Shown: positions 41,410-53,300 of the stretch, piece after piece
Layout of the letters: every line of letters starts with the position of its first letter
Position numbering within the stretch: position 1 is the first letter of the stretch
Notes under the pieces: generated by a model
Seen by the model: only the letters and a program-made list of their open reading frames with translations
The model's database searches: none
Told to the model about the DNA's origin: nothing
Origin: Liriodendron chinense
Taxonomy: Eukaryota; Streptophyta; Magnoliopsida; Magnoliales; Magnoliaceae
NCBI GenBank assembly: GCA_003013855.2
Contig: ML058408.1
Span: forward strand, 1,488,001-1,552,000
DNA length: 64,000 nt
Direction of reading: 5' to 3'
Translations under genes and position numbers: made by a program

Positions 41410-44400
41410 CCTTTTGCTCGCGGAATGTTGGGTCCAACTTCGACCGCAGCAGAGCGTGACGTATCCACGACCTCCAACTCAACCGGACAGTCTACTCGCA
41501 ATGAACAGCCTGATGGAAGGACAGAAGAAGGATCGACGTTCCCTCACGCATCTCAAGCCTAGGAACGGATTCCTTAGCGTTATCAGCACGAACGGACAAA
41601 CAAAGAGGAACATCCATTAATAACCTCGTAGTCGGTGCCGCAACAGCCTGAGAAACAAAGACTAAAGGCTCGGAAGAAGGTTGGACCCTGACGTTGTCAT
41701 AGAGTTGTGCTTCGATCGCTGCTATGGCAACATCGTCAAGATCACTTACACCCCCGACTCCAGCATCGTTATCATAATAATTCACAAGGGAATCATCGTT
41801 GTTGCGATCATTGGCACGATCCACTCCCCAGTCATCACCAGAATAATCTACAGGCCCATCTTCGAGCTGTGACCCCGAACCATCGAGGCACGCCGCTCCC
41901 TGACCATCGTCGTCTTCAGAACCGCTTTCGGCATTGTCCCCCTCGACATCTGCAGGCTCGGACTCACCTCCGTCACGATTATCGATAATTATATCTTCTT
42001 CGTCGGCAATCTCCTCTGTAGCACCAGACCGAAGCTCACCTTCTTCGCGGCTATCGGCAACAGCCGCACCTGCCACTATTTTTGGAGGATTGATCTGCAA
42101 CAACGGATCCAAACTCCCCCACTTCTTGATATGTAACATTTCTGCCTTTCTTAAGTTTTTCTCAGGTGCTGACGGGCGAGCTCTTGGTGTGAGTTTTATC
42201 TTGACTCTCAACTGATCTCTCGCGCGACCCGGTGGAAAATCATCAATGAAATCATCAGAAGGTCTAACTCCTGCCATGCCTTCCGTAGGGTCATCCTCTT
42301 CAACAGATGAGGAGCAGTCTCTACTGGAGGATGCGAAGATCCGACCTCTTGCTGACGCCTCTGTATAGGGAACCCGAAGCAATACCATCCGTCTAACGCT
42401 CCATCTTCTTTCCTACGTGTGATCGGCACGTTCAAGGAAGTCAGATGGCTGGTACCAGGAACTCTGACGGCCTCACGCTGCTCACGAAGATAACCAAGAC
42501 CGTCCTCAAGAACGTCATTCAACCTTGGAGGAGAGAGATAGAGAGGGAAATCGACAGGTTTGGCATCCCGGATGAGCGCATACTGATGCCCCCACCATCT
42601 CATCCAACCATAAGAAGTTGCGGGACGTCGACTACCACTAGGCAACACGAACCTCGCACCAGTTCTTGTCAGCAAAAGTTGGTCCCACATCCACTCCCAA
42701 TGGACAGGACCCGTACCATATGCTCGTTTTATCCTCGTCACGCTCGGAAGAGTCGACGGAACACCCTGATCGTAGCCGAACTGTCTGGCGAACCTGCTCG
42801 GGTAATAAGGCTCGCGCCAGAACTCCATGCCTTCGCGGAACGGGAGAGAGGCGATCCGAATCGATATCAGGAATTCTCTGCTAGAAGAGTCAACTGAATC
42901 CTCATCATCGACGACTTCGATATCTTCATCAGCAATGGAAGCGGGAAAAGCGGGAAAATGGTAGAAGTCAACTTCATTCTCACTGCAGATCCTTGAAGAC
43001 ACCCATCCTGGCGTCTTAAGCACCATCTTGGTCTGCATGAACCTGATAAGAGGCGCTCGGTCCGGTAAGAAGTAGGCGTGAGGCTTCATGCCATATACTC
43101 ACGGGAAATAAATGCCTAACCAGCCGTAGAAATAATGCCACGGGCAATTGGCCGCATCCATTCCATCAGCAGGTTTGTCCGGATTACTGGCAACATAACC
43201 AAACGCCCTATATATGCTGCAGAGTAGAGGTGGCACTATAACGAGACGTTGACCACTAGGAAGGGCACCTGCCATAACGAAGCAAGAAACCCTGACGCCA
43301 TCAGCACTCTTCGAGCTGAGAAGCGCGACTGCGGACAACCAGTAAGCGAGGAAGCCTGCTAGCTCGCAAGTGGGAGACAATACGTTCGGGCAAGGAAACT
43401 TGCATTGGAACCTTTGTTGTAAAGCCCTTATTCTTTTAACATCAACTTTATATTTTCTGTAGTCGATCCTGAAAGAGAGAAAGGAGAGAGAATTTCACAT
43501 AAGAAGCTATGCAGGAGAAAAAAGCATACATCATGAAAAGAAAGAAAGGGACGTCCCGGGAAGACTTACTTCAAGCCGTGGCTAAAGTAGATTGACCAAT
43601 CTTCATAGTGTATCTTTGTAATGCAGTCAAATTGTTGCAATTCATTGAACAACTCCAAACACGCCTTGGAATGATAGGCCTTCCGATCACCTTCGCGCCT
43701 GAAGCCAGACAATTCTTCATCAGAGGGGATATATTCGTGATATTACTCGTTGCGTATGGGCAGGCCCGCCATCATCTGAAGATCTCAGAGGGTTATGCTC
43801 ATCTCTCCTTGAGGAAGATGGAAAGAGTTGGTAACGGAACTCCAATAATTTAAGAAGCCCCTGAGAATCGTCGGAATTCGTGGAAAGAAGCCGGCAGTCG
43901 CCTCGATGGCATAGTAGAGCCCGACCTCCCTCAGCACAGCCTCGTGCCGGATCAGAATCTCCTTCGCCCAGGGGATGTAGCTGTCACGACGACTCAGATA
44001 CCCTCGGGTACGGAAGCTCGAAGTTTCCAACATTGCAGACCTGCTCATAGGAAGGAACCTTTGACGCACCGTCTTAAAGAAATGAGTCGGATAAGGTGCA
44101 TGCGGATCACACGTAGGCATGAGGAAAGTCATTTCCTTAATCTCAGCAACCTTTTGCTGCTTCCCGTTGCTTCCCAGGGTGGCGGTGAGTAATTTCTCAG
44201 GAACTGAAGACCATCTCTCCACTCCATAGAATTGGCTAGGTCTACGAACATCAGATGGCTCGATGCTCGAAAAAGGTTTACGCCTCACAAGAGACTTCTG
44301 GTGCAAGATGACTTCGCCATCGTAGGGGTTTGTGATGCAGATGCCACGCTCAGCAGTGATCTTGTTACTCTCCCATCCAATCTTCATCCGTTCATATTTC

Positions 44401-44837
44401 AAGTCGAGGAGCTGTGTCAATCGCTCCGCTTGACTGAGCGCCTTGATCGGTTGTTTTCCTCGTCCTCCTTTCTTCTTACCTTTCTGACCTGTCAAGTTTT
44501 CTTGTACATTTTGAACAAGTATATCTTGAGGACCTGCCTCGATGGCACTCGCCACACTAGCAAGTTAGGCATACCAATAGACCTACTCTTGTTCTGTTCC
44601 CTGCTTTGGAGGTTCGGGCGCTGCCTTGTTGACAAAGATGCGCACCAGCACTTCATGAGGAAGCTGCCCAATACGCTCCGAGAAATCCTTTATCTCGGGT
44701 TCAACCGTAGGAAAGAAGCGAGAGTTACGTCTTAAAGGAGGAGGGTTAGAAGGACCTTCAACTGTTCTTTTCCGACCACGCTTCATCGGCGTCGGACCAG
44801 AAGCATGTGACCCAGAGGTTTCACCAGAAGATCACAT
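41410..44837 (-). pseudogene. Antisense plant mobile domain (PMD) gene carried by T2
   Basis: Opposite strand to T2 gag. Recognised as PMD (aminotransferase-like plant mobile domain) from MEFWREPYYPSRFARQFGYD, WMWDQL and, upstream, QGEMSITL plus MMAGLPIR. Pieces in order: 44837-44583 (basic KRGRKR N-terminus, likely nuclear), 44555-43785, then to the donor at 43569; exon 43468-43099; 43089-42208; acidic tail 42388-41492, continuing in another frame to a GTAAGA donor at 41410. Lesions: codon 2 is TGA, Trp codons became TAG near 44583 and TGA at 43785-43787, and frameshifts lie near 43095, 42300 and 41490. PMD proteins occur in host silencing and meristem factors (MAIN/MAIL1 family) and in transposons. 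The role in this element is unknown. Confidence 0.82.
43469..43569 (-). other. 101-bp spliceosomal intron in the T2 PMD gene
   Basis: Minus strand: donor GTAAGT after ...CTTGAA and acceptor TTTCAG before GATCGAC. Removing it keeps the PMD frame open from HGLK into IDYRKYK. T3 has the same donor at 63757. Because the gene is antisense to the retrotransposon genomic RNA, its introns are not removed during retrotransposition, which explains their survival. Confidence 0.75.
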
Positions 44838-46008
44838 TGTTGCTACTGTAATTCACTGCAACGCGTAAACAGAGCGACATTAGAAAACGACTCAATACAC
44901 ATGGGCAAATAGCCTAACGAAATCATATCACAAACACAAGCACAGCATGAAGAGCATGAAAGCAACAAAATCAAGAGCATAATATATCAATCATCATATT
45001 CATTTCACAACAAAGCAACTGCCATCATACATGCACGCATACATGTGATTGATGCACACACAAAATCACAGATTGAACCCACAATGCATCCATGCATTTA
45101 GCCCAAAAGCAGCCTTGACAAGTCCAGGTGCTTCTAAGCAGGTACTGGACAGAGTCAGTAAAGGGTTTCATCATCATATATATGCAACTATTCGCACACA
45201 ACAACTTCACAATCAATCGGGACGCTATAAGCGCACTCTGGCAGACATACTCTGAACCTGCCTAAAATAGACAGTCAAGAGCTGTCACAGGCCAAAGTAG
45301 GCAGCCAACTGTAGGCCCAAGGCACTAAGATCCAGTCGCGCTTGAATTTTAAGTGATCTAGCCTCAAACAACATTGAATTTGACTGAGAAACAGAGCCGG
45401 AAATGCCATTTCTTCACCGAGTGCAAAGCGGGGGGCTAAAAATGGAAATTTTAGCTAAGTGTTGGGCTCACATGCGCCCAAGGTGGAGCCCCAGGCGCAT
45501 GTGGCCCCTCACATGCACCCAATCCATAAAATTTGAAATTGCAAACTTCATCTCATAAGGCCTCAGGCGCATGTGCAACCTGACATGCGCCCGGCTCAGA
45601 AGAAAAGGAATGAATGAGTTTGGAATTCAAGCTTCAAGCGCATGTGCATCACCACATGCGCCCACCTCTATTTTTTTGGGGGGAAAACACAAGTCCTGGG
45701 CGGTGCCCTGGGCGCATGCCCAGAACAACATGCTCCTGGGACATGCGCCCATTCCCGTATAGCATCTCGCATGTGCATGAAGGGAAATTCCTCCGTCGAA
45801 AAATGGATGGCAGGCCACATGCGCCCACAAGGGGACCACATGCACCTGTAGCTAGAGGGTGAGCTCTCTCACCTTGAGAAAATTAAGTTTTCTGACTCAG
45901 AAAATTTTGGCATGACTCAATGAGTCAACTATTTATACTTGAGCCTAGGGGACCGGTGCACTGCACTAGCATGACGTAAGCATCCAGCGCAGCACACCGG
46001 GGGGCACT
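44838..46008 (-). other. Upstream region of the T2 PMD gene, with CATGCGC motif array and T2 PPT
   Basis: Non-coding. 45465-45855 has about ten CACATGCGCCC/GCGCATGTGG motifs, the same motif as in the LTRs, in what would be the PMD promoter or 5' UTR. GCAGTGAATTACAG just before the start codon resembles a 3' splice site, so a 5' UTR intron is possible. CACCGGGGGGCACT (45995-46008) abuts the 3' LTR and is the T2 PPT. Homologous to 54160-55340 of T3. Confidence 0.7.
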
Positions 46009-46877
46009 TGTTGGGGCTCAAATTTGTACCCATTGTAAAAAAACATCTCATGGTCCATTGACAATGATTTGGATAAGTTTTGAGGCCAGAAAAACCCTGA
46101 AAATGCCAGCATAACCCTAATCGCTTGGTAACGACCAAAATCCGTAAACAGCATTTCAAAGCGGAACTGGACATGCGCTTCACCGCCAAACGATCCAAAA
46201 TGTCCTAAAACCCCTAACCTGTAAGTTTCAAAGTCATCCGGTGCATATTTTTACCTGTGCACCTCGAAATGCGTTTCGTCCCTGCTCGAAGCTGACTAAA
46301 AGGGTCCGTAAGCCTACAACTACCATTTCAGAGCGGAACTGGACATGCTTTTTACCGCCAAATGATCCAAAATGTCCTAAAACCCCTAACTTACAAGTTT
46401 TAAAGTCATCCGGTGCATATTTTTACCTGCGCACCTCGAAATGCATTTCATCTCTGCTTGGAACCTACCAAAAAGGGTCCGTAAGCCTACAGCTACCATT
46501 TCAAAGTGGAACTGGACATGCGCTTCACCGCCAAATGATTCAGAGTGCCCCAAAACCCTTAAATAGAAAGTTTGAAGTCATTACGATGCGTATTTTCATG
46601 CACGTGCTCCCTGGAACAACGTTCCTATACGACAAGCAGACCCGGAGGCTCCAAATTAGGAAGGAAGTACCAAAATTAACAACATCTGGACTTTCACATC
46701 CCATCTCATTCATTCAAGAGATCAATCATAGCCTAGAAGTGGCTTGGCGACAGTGAGTGCATGTCTAGAAAAGGTAGCTGTCCTTTGGAGGTCCCCCGTC
46801 GGAGCTGAAATCCTGAAATTTTCTAAGTGCTGGAATCCTGAAGATCTGGCTAAGTAGTAGGAAAGCGCCGGCAAAGG

Positions 46878-47620
46878 ACATGCGCCTGGCCTCCCACCAC
46901 ATGCGCTTGCACCCTATTAGTGAAAGGGAGTGAATTAAACACTTTTCCGAAAAGCACCGGGAAATACGCTGGAAAACCACATGCGCTTGGCTGTTTTCTG
47001 CCACATGCGCTTGATACTGTTTTCTGCCACATGCGCTTGACACTGTTTTCTACCACATGTGCTGGGAAATACCCGCCAGGCCAGACCCGGACCTGATTAC
47101 CCCCTATAAATAGTGAAGTCACTTCACTCATCAGCACAAGATCATCCCCCGCCGACCTTAGAGCGATGTAAGCACCACATGCGCTTGCTCTGTTTCTCCT
47201 CACCGGATGCCTTGGCCGGAGTGGATTCCCTCATCGAAAACCCTCACTGGAAAGGGATTTCCTCGCCGGAATCCCAAGTTCAAGGAGAAATCCTGAAAAT
47301 TTCTAAGTGTTGGGCACATGCGCTTGACACTGTTTCCTGCCACATGCGCTTGACACTGTTTCCTGCCACATGCGTTGGCTCTTCTGGCCAGAAAATCATG
47401 AATTTTCTTTAAGTCTGGGAAGCACATGAGCCAACTCTTTGGGTTCAGGCGCATGTGCACTACCACATGCGCCCGGATCACTTCTCCTTTATCTATTTTC
47501 AAGAGAAATGGGCACATGCGCCTGGAAATGGCCACATGCGCCCACCATCAGGCACATGCACCTGGCACCTTGTCCAAAATGGCCACATGTGCCTGCACCA
47601 TCCCCTCCATGCGCCTGGAC
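46878..47620 (+). repeat. CACATGCGC-type motif array, T2 3' LTR
   Basis: Same array as the 5' LTR, with one extra unit (ACATGCGCTTGACACTGTTT duplicated at about 47315-47360), showing that the motif expands by local duplication. Confidence 0.85.
47104..47112 (+). promoter_or_regulatory. TATA box of T2 3' LTR
   Basis: CTATAAATA in the conserved context; could drive readout transcription into A2 and T3. Confidence 0.6.
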
Positions 47621-49624
47621 GTTGATGGGAGGGGTGGACCTTCCGTCGCGCGGCCCGCCTTCGTCTGGAATCGGATTTTGATGAAACCGCCTCTCCTAAA
47701 TGCGTCTCGATGAGATCTATCCATCCACCGGATTAGATTCTCCAACGGTCAATGATAAATGGCCCAAATCAGTGTTTTGGTCCAAATGACCAACACTTAG
47801 ACAATTTGGCAACTCCGAAAATCCTTCCGAAAGAGCCGAAAACGGCCCAAAACGAGAAGAATTGGGCGGAATTGGACCGAGCCCGAGAGGAAAACTTTTC
47901 TTCTAAATGACATGATACACCATAATCATGCACCACGACAAGGGTATCCGATCTCGGGACCCTTGAATACCCTAATCAAGCGGTAGGCAGGCCTGTTACT
48001 TAGTTATTTCCAGCCTTGGGAAGTGCCCTGTTGGCCCGAAAATTGACTTCTGCTAAGCAAATCGAAACGCGATCGCACCGCGATCTTAGTGGACATAATC
48101 CACCCCTGTTCCAAGATGGTCATCAATAATATTCACCAATTTCCCTGATTAGACTGCAAACAGGTCCACTACTTAGTCATTTCCAACCTTGGGAAGTGCC
48201 CTGTTGGCCCGAAAATCGACTTCTGCTAAGCAAATCGAAATGCGATCGCACCGCGATCTTCGTGGACATAATCCACCCCTGTTCAAAGATGGTTATCAAT
48301 AATACTCACCGATTTCTCTGAACAGACCGCAAACAGGTCCACTACTTAGTCATTTTCAGCCCTGGGAAGTGCCCTGTTGGCTTGAAAATTGACTAATGCC
48401 AAATGAAATCAACGGCGATCTCAAAGATGCCGAGGTAAAGCTGAAGTACTCAGGCTATCCAACAACCGAGTTAAGCATTTACGGGGCACCGATCCCCATT
48501 ATTCATAAGAAATTGGCATGAACGAGAGTCCATCGGACCCGATACTTAGCCATTTGCAGGCATCGGAAACAGCCGATCCAGCCCATTGAATATTGAAATC
48601 TTCAAAAGATCTTGGCTCAATAAAGCCTATTTGATCCCAAATAGATCATTGAAAATACTCAGAAGAAAGAGTGTTCTCGAAGATGAGTCGCCCGACTCCA
48701 GAAGAAATACGTTTACTTTACTGTACAAAGCTCTATTCATCCCGGATAAAGGTTCGAGGCTAAACCTAAGGGGTTATGGTTACCACGAGAAACCACAAAA
48801 AAAGAGTTCAAACTAAGCTTGAAGCATCCTTCTATGGATTGCCACTATGAAAAAGACAATCGATGCCCTACCTATCGACAACGGGTCCGTCGATTGAGCT
48901 GATGAGGCAGTTGCGGATTACTTTCCTAAGGTCACCTCTTCACAGTAACAGGCGCGGGCTTTAGGTTATGCCGACCAACATTTCGATGTTCGTGTATTCC
49001 AGCGGTCACCTGTTCACAGTAACAGGCGCGGGCCCAGAGTTGCACCACTCAATTAAAAAACCTTGTTCGGGAACATTGCGGAGTGCTCTCCTAAGGTCAC
49101 CCGTCATAAAAGTACGGGCACGGGCCTTGGGTTATGCCGACCAACATTCGAGGATCGTGTATTCCAGCGGTCACCTGTTCACAGTAACAGGCGCGGGCCC
49201 AGAGTTGCACCACTCGAATCTTGACTGTCTCTCAACCCAGACAATCCGAAAGAAAACGGGACATAGACATCCGGCGTGTCTAATAAATGTGGCTCAGTCC
49301 ATAACAAGAAAACAAAGGTCTACACGACCATGAACTCAAGACCATAATCCCCGACGGATTAGTCTTTTGCCTTCCAATCAAGGGTGATTAACCATTGATA
49401 TAATTAAAGGCTCGTGACCAGTATCACAGCCTAGAATGTAAAAGATCTTAGAATCTCTGGAATAAAATTCGTCTTGCGATATCTCTCTCTTGTGTACACT
49501 TTGTGATTGCTTATGATTGTCTATGAATGTCTCTATGCTCAGAATTCCCCCAGAATAAAAGAAACACAGGAAAAAAAGGACTGCTGACGAGCAGTTTCTG
49601 ATTCTCTTTTTCTAAGTTCTAACA

Positions 49625-49629
49625 CTTAG
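49625..49629. repeat. right target-site duplication of T2 (CTTAG)
   Basis: Exact copy of 21977-21981. Confidence 0.95.
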
Positions 49630-50524
49630 GTCAAGGTAATACTTTTCCTGTGGTGATTTCATCTCACCTTGATAAAAGGAAAAGAGCAAATTAATCAATG
49701 TTCTCAAGGAACATAAGGATGCCATAGGTTGGACAATTACTGACATTAAGGGAATTAATCCCTTGATTTGTACCCATAGGATACACCTCGAAGAGAATGC
49801 CAAACCCTCTAGACAACCATAATGGAGATTGAATCCAAACATGATTGAAGTGGCTAGAGCCGAGGTCCTCAAGCTATTGGATGTGGGTATCATCTACACT
49901 ATTTCAGATAGCCAATGGGTAAGTCCAACCCAGGTGGTACCCAAGAAATCTGGAGTTACAATAGTCGCTAATGTTAAAAATGAACTGGTGCCAACCAGAG
50001 TCACTACTGGCTGAAGAATGTGCATCAACTATAGGAAACTGAATACTGTCACTAGGAAGGACCACTTTCCTTTACCTTTCATTGATCAAATGTTAGAAAG
50101 GTTGGCTAATCACTCCTATTACTGTTTCCTGCATGGGTACTTTGGATACAATCAAATAGAGATTGCCATAGAAGACCAAGAGAAAACCACGTTCACTTGT
50201 CCTTTTGGCACCTTTGCATACAAGAGGATGCCTTTCGGACTATGCAATGCCCCTAAAACTTTCTAGAGATGCATAATCAACATTTTCTCTGACATGGTTA
50301 AACATTTCTTCGAAGACTTCATGGACAACTTTTCTGTATTTATTTGTTCCTTTGATGAATGTTTGAACCATTTAAAATTTGTCTTGACAAGGCGTGAAGA
50401 AAAGAACCTTGTTTTGAATTGAGAAAAGTGTCACTTCCTGGTTTAAAAGGGAATTGTTCTTGGACATATTGTTTCGTCCAACGGAATAGAAGTAGATAAG
50501 GCAAAGATCGACTTGATTGCCAAC
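49625..50524 (+). pseudogene. pol: Reverse transcriptase of A2 (continuation after T2)
   Basis: Continues the A2 reading: VVISSHLDK, then from 49829 EVARAEVLKLLDVGII and SDSQWVSPTQVVPKK, then MCINYRKLN (Asp normally in CID), PFIDQMLERL, FGYNQIEIA and MPFGLCNAP. The catalytic box is FMDN at 50318-50329, again lacking the second Asp, as in A1. Trp codons became TGA near 50012 and 50421, and Gln became TAG near 50266. The frame is cut at 50524 (...GIEVDKAKIDLIANC) by the T3 LTR. RNase H and integrase would lie beyond the window. Confidence 0.88.
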
Positions 50525-52550
50525 TGTTAGAACTTAGAAAAAAAAAAGAACCAGAACTTGCTCGTCAGCAGTCCTTCTTTCTTTTTTTTTTTTGTGTTTC
50601 TTTTATTCTGGGGGAATTCTGAGTATAGAGACATTCATAGACAATCATAAGCAATCACAAAGTGTACACAAGAGAGAGATATCGCAAGGCGAATTTTATT
50701 CCAGAGATTCTGAGATCTTTTACATTCCAGGCTGTGATACTGGTTACGAGCCTTTAATTACATCAACGGTTGATCACCCTTGATTGGAAGGCAAAAGACT
50801 AATCCGTCGGGGATTATGGTCTTAAGTTCATGGTCGTGTAGACCTTTGTTTTCTTGTTATGGACTGAGCCACATTTATTAGACACGTCGGATGTCTATGT
50901 CCCATTTTCTTTCGGATTGTCCGGGTTGAGAGACTGCCAGGATTCGAGTGGTGCAACCCGAGGCCCGCGCCTATTACTGTGAACAGATGACCGCTGGAAT
51001 ACACGATCCTCGAATGTTGGTCGGCATGACCCAAGGCCCGCGCCCGTATTTTTATGACGGGTGACCTTAGGAAAGCACTCCGCAACGTTCCCGAACGAGG
51101 TTTTTAATCGAGTGGTGCAACTCTGGGCCGGCGCCTGTTACTGTGAACAGGTGACCGCTGGAATACACAAACATCGAAATGTTGGTCGGCATAACCTAAA
51201 GACCGCGCCCGTATTTTTATGACGGGTGACCTTAGGAAAGCAATCCGCAACTATCTCATCAGCTCAACCAACGGACCCGTTGTCGATGGGTAGGGCATCG
51301 ACTGTCTTTTTCATAGTGGCAGTCCATAGCAAGATGTTTCAAGCTTAGCTAGAACTCTTTATTTGTGGTTTCTCGTGGTAACCATAACCCCTTAGGTTTA
51401 GCCTTGGACCTTTATCCGGGATGAATAGAGCTTTGTACAGTAAAGTAAATGTATTTCTTCTGGAGTCGAGCGACTCATCTTCGAGAACACTCTTTCTTCT
51501 GAGTATTTTCAGTGATCTATTTGGGATCAGGTAGGCTTTGTCGAGCCAAGATCTCTTGAGGATCCAAACTCAATGGGCTGGATCGGCTATCTCTGATGCC
51601 TATAAGTGGCTAAGTATAGGGTCCGATGGGTACCCACATATGCCAATTTCTTATGAATAATGGGGATCGGTGCACCGTGAATACTTGACTCGGCTGTTGG
51701 ATAGCCTGAATACTTCAGCTTTGCCTCGGCATCTTTGAGATCGCGGTTGATTTCAACTGGCACTTCTCAATTCTCAAGCCAATAGGGCACTTCCCAGGGC
51801 TGAAAATGACTAAGTAGTGGACCTGCTTACGGTCTGATTAGGGAAATCGGTGAGTATTATCGATAACCATCTTTGAACAGGGGTGGATTACGTCCACGAA
51901 GATCGCTGTGCGATCGCGTTTCGATTTGCTTAGCAGAAGTCGATTTCCGGGCCAACAAGGCACTTTCCAAGGCTAGAAATGACTAAGTAGTGGACCTGTT
52001 TACGGTCTAATCAGGGAAATCGGTGAATATTGTTGATGACCGACTTGGAATAGGGTTGCATTATGTCCACGAAGATCGCGGTGCGATGGTGTTTCGATTT
52101 GCTTAGCACAAGTCAATTTTCGAGCCAACAGGGCACTTCCCAGGGCTGAAATGATTAAGTAGCGGGCCTACCGACCGCTTGATTAGGGTATTAAAGAGTC
52201 CTGAGATCGTATAACCTTGTCGCGGTGCATGATTATGATGTATCATGTCAAGTAGAAGAAACGTTTCCCTCTCGGGCTCGGTCCAATTCCGCTCGATTCT
52301 TCTCGTTTTAGGCCATTTTCGGCTCTTTCGGAAGGATTTTCGGGGCTGCCAAATTGGCTAAGTGTTGGTCATTTTGGACCAAAACACTGATTTGGACAAC
52401 TTATCATTAACCGTTGGAGAATCTGATCCGGTGGATGGATAGAACTCATCGAGACGCATCTAGGAGAGGCGGTTTCATCAAAATCCGATCTCGGATGAAG
52501 GCGGGCCGCACAACGGAAGGTCCACCCCTCCCATCAGCGTCCAGGCGCAT

Positions 52551-52583
<33 letters not shown>
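52551..52583. repeat. poly-G tract (33 G)
   Basis: Longest homopolymer in the window, at the same LTR site as the T1 poly-C tract. Strong G-quadruplex potential. Confidence 0.95.
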
Positions 52584-52584
<1 letters not shown>

Positions 52585-52585
<1 letters not shown>

Positions 52586-53300
52586 GTACAGGCGCATGTG
52601 GCCATTTTGCAGGCGCATGTGGTGTTGCATCATCTGTCAGGCACATGTGATCATCATCCGGGCACATGTGCCCATTTTGCACAAAAAATAGATGAAGGAG
52701 AGGTGTTCCGGGCGCATGTGGCAGTGCACATGCGCCTGGAACCAAAGAGTGGGCACATGTCTCTCCCGAACTTAGAGAAAATTTGGATTTTCCGATGGGA
52801 AAAGCTGGCGCATGTGGTGGAATAAGCCGACTGCATGTTGGAGAAAAGCCGGCGCATGTTCCCAACACTTAGAAAATTTCAGGATTTCTTCCTGAACTTA
52901 GGATTTCAGTGAGGAAATCCTTTTCCGGCGAGGGTTTCTGGAGAGGGAATCCACTCCGGCCAAGGCATCCGGCGAGGGAAAAGAAAGCAAGCGCATGTGG
53001 TGCTTACATCACTCTGAGGTCGGCAGAGGATGATCTCGTGCTGATGAAATGAAGCGACTTCACTATTTATAGGGGGTAATCGGGTTCGGGTCCGGTCCGG
53101 CAGGTATTTCCCGGCACATGTGCCAGAAACAAAGCCAAGCGCATGTGAGAAAAATGTACCAGGCACATGTGGAGGATCCGGGCGCATGTGATTTACCGGC
53201 GCATTTCCCGACGCTTTTCAGAAATGTGTTTCATTCACTCCATTTCACTAATAGGGTGCAAGCGCATGTGGTTGGAGGCCAGGCACATGTCCTTTTTCGG
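52585..53300 (-). repeat. CACATGCGC-type motif array, T3 LTR
   Basis: About fifteen motifs, collinear with T1 327-1066. Confidence 0.85.
53064..53072 (-). promoter_or_regulatory. TATA box of T3 LTR
   Basis: Plus strand TATTTATAG, i.e. CTATAAATA on the minus strand, same context as T1. Confidence 0.65.

Larger units (their letters stand above)
21982..49624 (+). mobile_element. Giant Tat/Ogre-like retrotransposon T2 with antisense PMD gene
   Basis: 27,643 bp between perfect TSDs CTTAG in A2. Contents: 5' LTR, tRNA-Arg-type PBS, GA-rich leader, gag, nucleocapsid-like tail, protease, nested N2 array (29148-41353), antisense PMD gene, PPT and 3' LTR. Without the array it is about 15.4 kb. RT, RNase H and integrase are missing; the array's left end is truncated and its flanks carry no TSD, so a deletion there probably removed them. 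Extra ORFs, including antisense ones, have been reported in plant Ty3/gypsy elements; the intact arrangement here, supported by TSDs and a second copy (T3), makes the association firm. Confidence 0.92.
46009..49624 (+). repeat. 3' LTR of T2
   Basis: 3616 bp, TGTTGGGGCTC...AGTTCTAACA, followed by TSD CTTAG. Contains a CACATGCGC array (46878-47620) and a TATA box at 47104-47112. Confidence 0.93.

Noticed and set aside
41681..42215. Plus-strand frames of 60-93 codons over the PMD gene
   Set aside because: Reverse complement of the acidic PMD tail.
45614..45862. Cys/His-rich short ORFs near the CATGCGC arrays
   Set aside because: The CACATGCGC motif encodes His-Met-Arg / Cys-Ala strings in any frame; all frames look alike and none is conserved as protein.
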